A stretch of DNA of 64,000 bases from Marinobacter salarius (GTDB lineage Bacteria; Pseudomonadota; Gammaproteobacteria; Pseudomonadales; Oleiphilaceae), in NCBI RefSeq assembly GCF_032922745.1, contig NZ_CP136693.1, forward strand, positions 2,418,001-2,482,000, read 5' to 3'. Made by a program: the position numbers and the translations under genes. Each line of letters begins with the position of its first letter. Within the stretch, counting starts at the first letter, position 1. This document shows positions 59,138-64,000 of the stretch, piece by piece. The notes under the pieces were generated by a model. It was not told the origin of the DNA, did no database searches, and saw only the letters and a program-made list of their open reading frames with translations.

Positions 59138-59620
59138 GTGCCTATCGTAACCCCTGATCTGTGTGACGATTACCCCGAAGTCCTGGTGGTAGAGCCGGGT
59201 TTCCGCAATTTTGGGGGCGTGGACGCCTTCGGGGGCGAGATCGTGACGGTGAAATGCTTTGAGGACAATTCCATCGTTAAGGAACAGGTTGCCCTGCCGG
59301 GTAACGGTCGTGTGATGGTTGTCGATGGTGGCGGATCAAAGCGGGCCGCTCTGCTGGGTGACATGCTGGCCGAGAAAGCGGCGGATAATGGCTGGGCTGG
59401 CCTGGTGATCTATGGCTGCATTCGCGATGTCGATGTCATTGGAAAGACAGCTCTGGGAGTGCAGGCGCTGGGTACGCATCCGCGCAAGACCGAGAAGCGT
59501 GGAGTGGGTGATCTGGACGTGCCGGTCACCTTCGGAGGCGTGACCTTCCATCCTGGCCATTACATCTATGCCGATAACAACGGTATCGTGGTTTCCGAAA
59601 AGCCACTGAAGATCGACTGA
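59138..59620 (+). CDS. rraA: Ribonuclease E activity regulator RraA
   Basis: The protein has 160 residues from the GTG at 59138, with AAAGGAG 7 bases upstream. It shows the RraA/MenG-like pattern: VEPGFRNFGGVDAFGGEIVTVKC near 18, NGRVMVVDGGGSKRAALLGDMLAE near 65, and VIYGCIRDVDV near 92. RraA inhibits RNase E; the rne gene is present at the end of this window. The ppsA stop is 25 bases upstream, so they may share transcription. Aldolase activity of relatives (HMG aldolase) is the alternative. Confidence 0.92.
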   Translation: MPIVTPDLCDDYPEVLVVEPGFRNFGGVDAFGGEIVTVKCFEDNSIVKEQVALPGNGRVMVVDGGGSKRAALLGDMLAEKAADNGWAGLVIYGCIRDVDVIGKTALGVQALGTHPRKTEKRGVGDLDVPVTFGGVTFHPGHYIYADNNGIVVSEKPLKID

Positions 59621-59631
59621 TACGGCCGTTT

Positions 59632-59661
59632 GCCCGGTAGTTCCCCCGTACTCTACCGGGC
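59632..59661 (+). terminator. Putative terminator after rraA
   Basis: GCCCGGTAG (59632-59640) and CTACCGGGC (59653-59661) form a perfect 9-bp stem with a 12-base loop, followed by TACATTT. It separates rraA from the convergent PilZ gene. Confidence 0.6.
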
Positions 59662-59684
59662 TACATTTCCCTTGACCGCACCGG

Positions 59685-59987
59685 TCAGCGTTTTACCTTT
59701 ACAATCTCCATCCCCAGGAGAAACCCATCCCCGTCAGGAACACAGCGCAGCACGCGACAGACCGTTTCGAATGGCGGAAACTGCTCACTGGTGGAGGGTA
59801 GAAGGGTGTGGATTTCATCTCCTTCGGCGAACGCCTTTTCCGTATAGAGCTGCATGCCAGTGCCACTGAGATCCCGGCAAATGCCAGGAATCGCGACGCC
59901 GTTGCTGTCTGTGAGTTCGATTTCCGAGTTCATCGTCATGCGGTGGAAATCGCGTTTTTCTGAATAGTCCTTCATGGTTTCAGACAT
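59685..59987 (-). CDS. PilZ domain protein
   Basis: A 100-residue single PilZ domain. The c-di-GMP binding motifs are present: R-x-x-x-R as KRDFHR at 11-16 and D-x-S-x-x-G as DLSGTG near 40. The strands after it (LLPSTSEQFPPFETVCRVLRC) fit the fold. It can therefore be a stand-alone c-di-GMP receptor; no cyclase is adjacent. The ATG at 59987 has GAGG 7 bases upstream. Confidence 0.85.
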   Translation of the reverse strand: MSETMKDYSEKRDFHRMTMNSEIELTDSNGVAIPGICRDLSGTGMQLYTEKAFAEGDEIHTLLPSTSEQFPPFETVCRVLRCVPDGDGFLLGMEIVKVKR

Positions 59988-60016
59988 CCCGGCACCTCGC
60001 GGTTGTTGTTTTGTTA

Positions 60017-60045
60017 GTTATAAATGCTGAGGGTGGAAGCGTCAA
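60017..60045 (-). promoter_or_regulatory. Promoter of the PilZ gene
   Basis: On the minus strand, TTGACG (60045-60040), 17 bases, TATAAC (60022-60017). Both boxes match the sigma-70 consensus at 5 of 6 positions. The start would be about 23 bases before the ATG. Confidence 0.65.
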
Positions 60046-60141
60046 AGAATTCATGGGAATAAAAATTTGAGAAACTCTTATATTTAGTAGTTAAGTCTCA
60101 AAAATAACACTACATATAGTTTTTGGCGGAAAACCCTGTCC

Positions 60142-60167
60142 AACACCTCCCCATGTGGGGAGGTGTT
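60142..60167 (-). terminator. Perfect stem-loop after the SH3-domain gene
   Basis: AACACCTCCCC (60142-60152) and GGGGAGGTGTT (60157-60167) with a 4-base loop lie directly after the stop codon. The T-run is short on both strands, so termination strength is uncertain. Confidence 0.6.
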
Positions 60168-60884
60168 TTACGCCCAGTTGTCCGTTTTCCTTGAAGGCTT
60201 GAGCAGCGGGATAACAAGGGCCAGAATCACGCCGAGCAGCACAAGTGCTGCACCCAATAGCATGAAATCGGATTCCTTCTTGGCTTCCAGGCGTTCCTTC
60301 TCAGCGGTGAGAACTTCCAGGTCGTTGCGCAGCTTCTGGTTTTCTTCGCGAAGCTCACTATTCCGCCGGTTCAGGTTAATGGAGTCCGAGGCGACTTCCT
60401 TGATATTGCGAAGCTCTTCACTGAGCCTTCCTGAGCGAGCCTCCAGGGACTCTTCTGAGCTCCTGAGTTCGTTCCGCTCAGTGGTGACTTCCTCAAGCTG
60501 CGTCCTGAGATTGCTCAGTTCACTGCGGGCCTGCTCCAGTTGCCGGTTGGTGGCTTCCAGGCGTTGGCGTGCAATAGGGCTGTCTGTGAGATAGCGTGAC
60601 ACCATCCAGCCTTCGATTCCGTCCGGTGTGCGTACCCGGCTGTACCCTGATTCCGAGGTTTCCAGCAGTTCAAGTGAGGTCCCGCTTCGGACTCCCGAGT
60701 GAAGGATGCGGTATTGTGTTCCTTCGCCACTTCGGATCGGTGCGTAGAGCGTATCATCGACATAAACGGTTTTGGCGTATGCTGACGTTGCAGCCACCAT
60801 CAAAACGATAATGCAGGTAATCAGACGTAATGGCGTCACTGGTTTTATTCCCTGGAACAGCGATTTAAGGCGCAATTTTGTCAT
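60168..60884 (-). CDS. SH3-domain coiled-coil inner-membrane protein (TIGR04211 type)
   Basis: The 238-residue product starts MTKLRLKSLFQG at 60884 (ATGs further upstream are less likely). It has a signal-like helix (VTPLRLITCIIVLMVAATSAYA), an SH3b-type domain at about 40-95 (APIRSGEGTQYRILHSGVRSGTSLELLE), a coiled coil (100-205) and a C-terminal transmembrane helix (210-230) with a short tail. This order matches TIGR04211 (YgiM-like) proteins that are periplasmic and anchored at the C-terminus. Function unknown. Confidence 0.75.
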   Translation of the reverse strand: MTKLRLKSLFQGIKPVTPLRLITCIIVLMVAATSAYAKTVYVDDTLYAPIRSGEGTQYRILHSGVRSGTSLELLETSESGYSRVRTPDGIEGWMVSRYLTDSPIARQRLEATNRQLEQARSELSNLRTQLEEVTTERNELRSSEESLEARSGRLSEELRNIKEVASDSINLNRRNSELREENQKLRNDLEVLTAEKERLEAKKESDFMLLGAALVLLGVILALVIPLLKPSRKTDNWA

Positions 60885-60956
60885 AGATGCCGGGCCATAC
60901 AAGGTGGAGTTCATTACAAAAAACTCATGGTGCCAGGCGCAGACCACCGCGCGGCT

Positions 60957-61256
60957 TCACGGCAGCACTGCCTTGAAGGGTTTGACGGTGACTTTCTGGT
61001 ACACACCAGCATCCACATAGGGGTCAGCATCAGCCCACTCCTGGGCCGATGCCAGTGAATCGAACTCGGCTACAACCAGACTGCCGGTGAATCCCGCATC
61101 ACCGGGTTCCGGTGTGTCCAGGGCCGGGTGGGGGCCCGCGACAAGAAGGCGACCCTGGTCTCTGAGCTGTTTCAGTCGTTCAATGTGGGCAGGACGGGCA
61201 GCGGCTCTGAGTGGCAAGCTACCTTCGACATCCTCGCTGATGATGGCGTAGTACAT
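60957..61256 (-). CDS. YciI family protein
   Basis: The 99-residue dimeric alpha-beta barrel protein has YYAIISEDVEGSLPLR at the start, the RPAHIERLKQLRDQGRLLVAGP block at 21-43 with the conserved histidine, and SLASAQEWADADPYVDAGVYQKV at the end. The family includes decarboxylases or peroxidase-like enzymes, but its role is open. It is divergent from the PHP gene, 53 bases apart, as in many gammaproteobacteria. Confidence 0.88.
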   Translation of the reverse strand: MYYAIISEDVEGSLPLRAAARPAHIERLKQLRDQGRLLVAGPHPALDTPEPGDAGFTGSLVVAEFDSLASAQEWADADPYVDAGVYQKVTVKPFKAVLP

Positions 61257-61309
61257 GATAATCTCCGGATATTTACTGACACAGTGTAATAGCTGGCTGG
61301 TACACTGCC

Positions 61310-62221
61310 ATGAATGGTATTTACTCTGAATTCGGAAATGATGTGACTATAACTCAAGAAGCTGACTTCTGCATTGATCTGCATTGCCACACGACGGCGT
61401 CAGACGGCGCGTTGCCGCCAAGGGAATTGGTCGCACGCGCGCGCGCGAGAGGCGTTACCCACCTCGCCGTGACAGATCACGACACCATTGCCGGGCTTGA
61501 AGAAGCATCGGAGGCCGCGAGGGAAACGGGCGTTACTCTGATTGCTGGCACCGAGTTGTCCTGCCTGTGGAAAAGCAACACCATACACATAGTCGGGCTT
61601 GATTTTGACATTGACGACGACCGTCTGAAGCAGGCCTTGGAGCGGCAGAATACGAATCGTTGGTCCCGAGCTCGTACCATTACCGACAAGCTTTCGAAGC
61701 TGAAAATTGAAAACCTGCTCGAGAAGGCGACGGACAGGGCGGGCGGCGATGTGCCTGGCCGCCCTCATTTTGCCAGGGTGCTGGTCGAAGAGGGGGTGGT
61801 AAAGGATATCGCGCAGGCGTTCAAGCGCTACCTTGGTGCCGGCAAGGCGGGCGACGTAAAGGGCTTCTGGCCTGAATTGCCGGAGGTTGTCCGCTGGATT
61901 ACCGAGGCTGGAGGTGTGGCCGTGCTGGCCCATCCCAGGAAATACAAACTTACGGCGACAAAATTGCGAGCGCTCGTTGCTGACTTCCGTCAGGCGGGTG
62001 GTCGGAGTATCGAGGTATCAACGTCGGGGCAGTCCAGTGGCGATCTGGGCTTTTTGGCGGAATTGTGTCGCCGGGAAAACCTGCTTGCCTCCCAGGGCAG
62101 CGATTTCCATTTTCCCGGTGCGCCTTGGTGTGAGCTTGGGGTCATCATGAAAATGCCAGACGGGCTTGAGCCTGTCTGGCATCATTTCAAAGAACCGGCA
62201 GGGGTTTTCGCAGCGGTTTAA
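61310..62221 (+). CDS. PHP-domain phosphoesterase (RNase AM/YciV, 3',5'-nucleotide phosphatase type)
   Basis: The protein has 303 residues with the metal site of PHP enzymes: DLHCHTTASDG at 23-33, TDHDTIAG near 58, HTIHIVGLD-like NTIHIVGLDFD near 95, LAHPRKY near 205 and SDFHFPG near 262. In E. coli YciV (RNase AM) it trims 5' ends of rRNA and removes 3'-phosphate from pAp. The gene before trp genes in E. coli is the same, and the divergent yciI neighbour agrees. No trp genes are visible here. Confidence 0.86.
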   Translation: MNGIYSEFGNDVTITQEADFCIDLHCHTTASDGALPPRELVARARARGVTHLAVTDHDTIAGLEEASEAARETGVTLIAGTELSCLWKSNTIHIVGLDFDIDDDRLKQALERQNTNRWSRARTITDKLSKLKIENLLEKATDRAGGDVPGRPHFARVLVEEGVVKDIAQAFKRYLGAGKAGDVKGFWPELPEVVRWITEAGGVAVLAHPRKYKLTATKLRALVADFRQAGGRSIEVSTSGQSSGDLGFLAELCRRENLLASQGSDFHFPGAPWCELGVIMKMPDGLEPVWHHFKEPAGVFAAV

Positions 62222-62757
62222 TCCGGTGCGTGGAACAGCAGGTATAGGTCGGTCAGCGAGTCGGGGATGGCGTCCGCCATTTGCCGGGACAGCTTCTCGC
62301 TGTTGCGGACATTCTGGAAGTCTTCATCCTCGAACAGCCCGGACAGCGTAAGCATCGGCACCAGCAGGTCTGCGGTTTCTTCCTCTCCGGCCTCCAGCCA
62401 GGCTTCCTCATTCTCAAGGAAGGTGTCCACGAACCCGGCACACCAGTTTTCCAGTGCGTTCATCGGATCGCCATCTTCAGGTTCCGGCAACTCAAGAGAC
62501 TGGCCCATGTCCAGTGCGTGTGCCATATCCCTGCCGAGCTGTTCAACGGCTTGTCGGAACGCATCCGGAACCTGGCCGCTGGGCGCCTGTTCAGCGCCCG
62601 TGGCCAGTCTGAAGATGTCCTCAGTGCTCAAGGATGTCGGGCCCACCACGCTGGCGCAGACAACCCCGTGCAAACCGAAGAAATCCAGGGCTTCGTCGCC
62701 CCAGGGTTCGGCGAAAAGGATGTCTTCCAGCGCTTCGATGTCCGAATCTGATAGCAT
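62218..62757 (-). CDS. UPF0149 (YgfB/YecA-like) family protein
   Basis: The 179-residue helical acidic protein matches UPF0149: LDFFGLHGVVCASVVGP near 25, ALENWCAGFVDTF near 100 and DLLVPMLTLSGLF near 128. The usual C-terminal SEC-C zinc tail of YecA is absent, as in YgfB. Some members regulate antibiotic resistance or ribosome functions, but the role is not known. It follows rne by 3 bases and so is probably cotranscribed with it. The end overlaps the PHP gene by 4 bases. Confidence 0.82.
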   Translation of the reverse strand: MLSDSDIEALEDILFAEPWGDEALDFFGLHGVVCASVVGPTSLSTEDIFRLATGAEQAPSGQVPDAFRQAVEQLGRDMAHALDMGQSLELPEPEDGDPMNALENWCAGFVDTFLENEEAWLEAGEEETADLLVPMLTLSGLFEDEDFQNVRNSEKLSRQMADAIPDSLTDLYLLFHAPD

Positions 62758-62760
62758 TCG

Positions 62761-64000
62761 TCAGTTACTCCCGGCCTTTTTGGCCTCTTCGGCAGCCCGC
62801 TGACGCTTACGGACTTCCCTCGGATCATTGTAGGCGCGGCCCGGTGTGACCGGTACATCCACCTGTCCACTCGGCGTTTCTTGCTCGGCAGCGGGCGCGG
62901 GCTCAATTGCCTTCTCGTTGGGCTTTTGCTTGCCCTCTGCTTGGGACGTCTCAGCCTTCGGCTCCGCAGGTGGCTTGCTGGTGGCTTCCTGCGATTCTTC
63001 AGCCTTACCTGCTGCTACCGGCTCGCTAGCCGGCGGAGGGGTTTCGGGTTGTTCCGCTTTCTCGGCTTGGGGCGTAGACGGCTCGGCGTCAGCAGTACTG
63101 TCGGCTTTGGGTTTCGCCTTGGGTTTGGTGTCGGCTTCTGTTGGTTGTGGCTTGGCTTCCGCTTTCTGCTCGGGTGCCTCAACCTCGGCTTCAGCCACGG
63201 GCTTCGGGGCTTCTCTTTCCGGAGCCGCCTTTTCAACATTGTCGACCGTCGCATCTGCTTGGGCGGTTTCGACCTTCTTTTCAGCTGGCTTCCTGGGCGA
63301 CCGGCGTGGTCGGGCAGGGCGTTTCGGCTTCTCCTCAACACTGGTGTCGGCTTCAGATTTCGCCGTCTCATTGCCAGAGGTGTCTGCCTGATCGGTCTTC
63401 GCGGTGCCAGACGTTGCCGGCTGCGGCTGCTTTTCAGGCGCTTCACCGGGTTCTGCGCTATCGGCCGCTGGTTCAGCGGGTTTCTCCGCCGATTTTTCCA
63501 TCGGTGTTTCCGTCGCGCTTTCCGCGGACGTCGCTTCGACAGGTTTTTCAGCCACGTTTTTCGCCGGCTTCGGCTCTGCCGTATTGGCCGCCGCTACGTC
63601 CGGTTTTCCTGCTGGTTGAGTGGCAGATTGCTTATCGGTCTGCTCTTCTGGCTGAGTATCCTTCTGATGCTTTTCGCTGCGGGCGGACTTCCGGTCTGCC
63701 GGTGTGGACGCCGGGTTATCAGTGGGGGAGCCGTCGCGACTACGATTGCGTCTTGGTTTACGGCGTTTTTCGTCGGAGCCGGACTTTTCGGCGGCAGCAC
63801 TTTTCTGGGTGCCGGAGTCCTGTTGTTCCTGACGGTCCTTCGGGTCCTTGGCCTGAGACTTGTTGCGCCCCTGTCCGCGTCCCTGGCCCTGGGGTTGGCC
63901 GTCTTTGCGGTTGCCATCCCTGCGGTTATCGGCTGTCTTGTCGGCGCTCTTGTCAGCACTTCCTTGCTGGCCCTGACCACTGCGGCCCTGGTCGTCTCCG
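62761..64000 (-). CDS. rne: Ribonuclease E, C-terminal region (5' part outside window)
   Basis: On the minus strand the frame is open from base 64000 to the stop at 62761, giving at least 412 residues of intrinsically disordered tail. The first part is rich in G, Q, R, K and D, then A/P/K/E/T repeats dominate, with an arginine-rich island (RPARPRRSPRK) and (RKPRRNRSR) that could bind RNA. The end GRAYNDPREVRKRQRAAEEAKK matches the terminal microdomain of gammaproteobacterial RNase E. The catalytic half lies beyond the window. The tail scaffolds the degradosome; partners cannot be assigned from sequence. Confidence 0.85.
   Translation of the reverse strand, partial: GDDQGRSGQGQQGSADKSADKTADNRRDGNRKDGQPQGQGRGQGRNKSQAKDPKDRQEQQDSGTQKSAAAEKSGSDEKRRKPRRNRSRDGSPTDNPASTPADRKSARSEKHQKDTQPEEQTDKQSATQPAGKPDVAAANTAEPKPAKNVAEKPVEATSAESATETPMEKSAEKPAEPAADSAEPGEAPEKQPQPATSGTAKTDQADTSGNETAKSEADTSVEEKPKRPARPRRSPRKPAEKKVETAQADATVDNVEKAAPEREAPKPVAEAEVEAPEQKAEAKPQPTEADTKPKAKPKADSTADAEPSTPQAEKAEQPETPPPASEPVAAGKAEESQEATSKPPAEPKAETSQAEGKQKPNEKAIEPAPAAEQETPSGQVDVPVTPGRAYNDPREVRKRQRAAEEAKKAGSN

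Noticed and set aside
62761..64000. Repetitive A/P/K/E/T-rich DNA suggestive of tandem repeats
   Set aside because: It is the disordered RNase E tail read in one long frame; there is no regular DNA repeat unit.
1..64000. CRISPR arrays, insertion sequences, integrases, prophage or toxin-antitoxin genes
   Set aside because: No repeat-spacer pattern, transposase, integrase or attachment site was seen anywhere in the window, including around the two tRNA genes.

Overview
The window looks like a chromosomal stretch of a marine gammaproteobacterium close to Marinobacter or Pseudomonas. This is inferred from gene content and order: mtiP-csiV-mfd followed by gap, nqrABCDEF, apbE, nqrM and sth; a long GDH2-type glutamate dehydrogenase; a PsrA-type regulator; and gltX followed by tRNA-Ala and tRNA-Glu. 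Base composition is moderately GC-rich and coding density is high. I see no prophage, insertion sequence, CRISPR array or secretion island. Nearly everything is core metabolism, envelope or RNA biology, so the interesting signals lie mostly in non-coding DNA and in a few unusual protein architectures.

Layout. Bases 1-7.9 kb: the end of a cytochrome c maturation gene (ccmI) converges on a six-gene minus-strand Bat-type operon (moxR, DUF58, DUF4381, batA, a batB/batC fusion, batD). 8-13.7 kb: NAD-glutamate dehydrogenase and a beta carbonic anhydrase. 13.7-17.9 kb: an unannotated 57-codon gene whose ribosome-binding site lies inside a perfect 13-bp inverted repeat, then rRNA methyltransferases rsmC and rlmG around an LpxH-like phosphoesterase, and ribE. 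18-23.4 kb: an unknown membrane protein, psrA with its own operators, an L,D-transpeptidase, an MscS channel, methylthioinosine phosphorylase and CsiV. 23.4-37.7 kb: mfd, then divergently gap, the complete Na+-NQR operon with its flavin transferase (apbE) and iron-delivery factor (nqrM), and soluble transhydrogenase.

37.7-43.3 kb: a minus-strand group (GDPD, DAHP synthase, TerB-like, transaldolase, DusA), then a divergent HExxH protein preceded by a LexA-like SOS box. 43.3-50.7 kb: an SDR, an AEC transporter, znuA with a Zur-like box, gltX, two tRNAs, a two-lobed QueD/PTPS-like protein, a MobA-like nucleotidyltransferase and a membrane-tethered receiver protein. 50.7-64 kb: a PEGA-MORN protein, a membrane protein, a large M16 peptidase, the ppsR/ppsA pair, rraA, a PilZ protein, an SH3 coiled-coil membrane protein, YciI, a PHP phosphoesterase, a UPF0149 protein and the C-terminal part of RNase E.

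Genes that work together: the Nqr subunits with ApbE, which attaches FMN to NqrB and NqrC, and NqrM; Gap and Sth around NAD(P)H balance; PpsR controlling PpsA; GltX beside its substrate tRNA-Glu; RraA and its target RNase E, both in the window but apart. No obviously new multi-gene system is visible. The best candidates for undescribed biology are the hairpin-masked small gene at 13.7 kb, the SOS-box HExxH gene at 42.4 kb, the split-active-site PTPS protein at 48 kb, and the long leader hairpin before sth.
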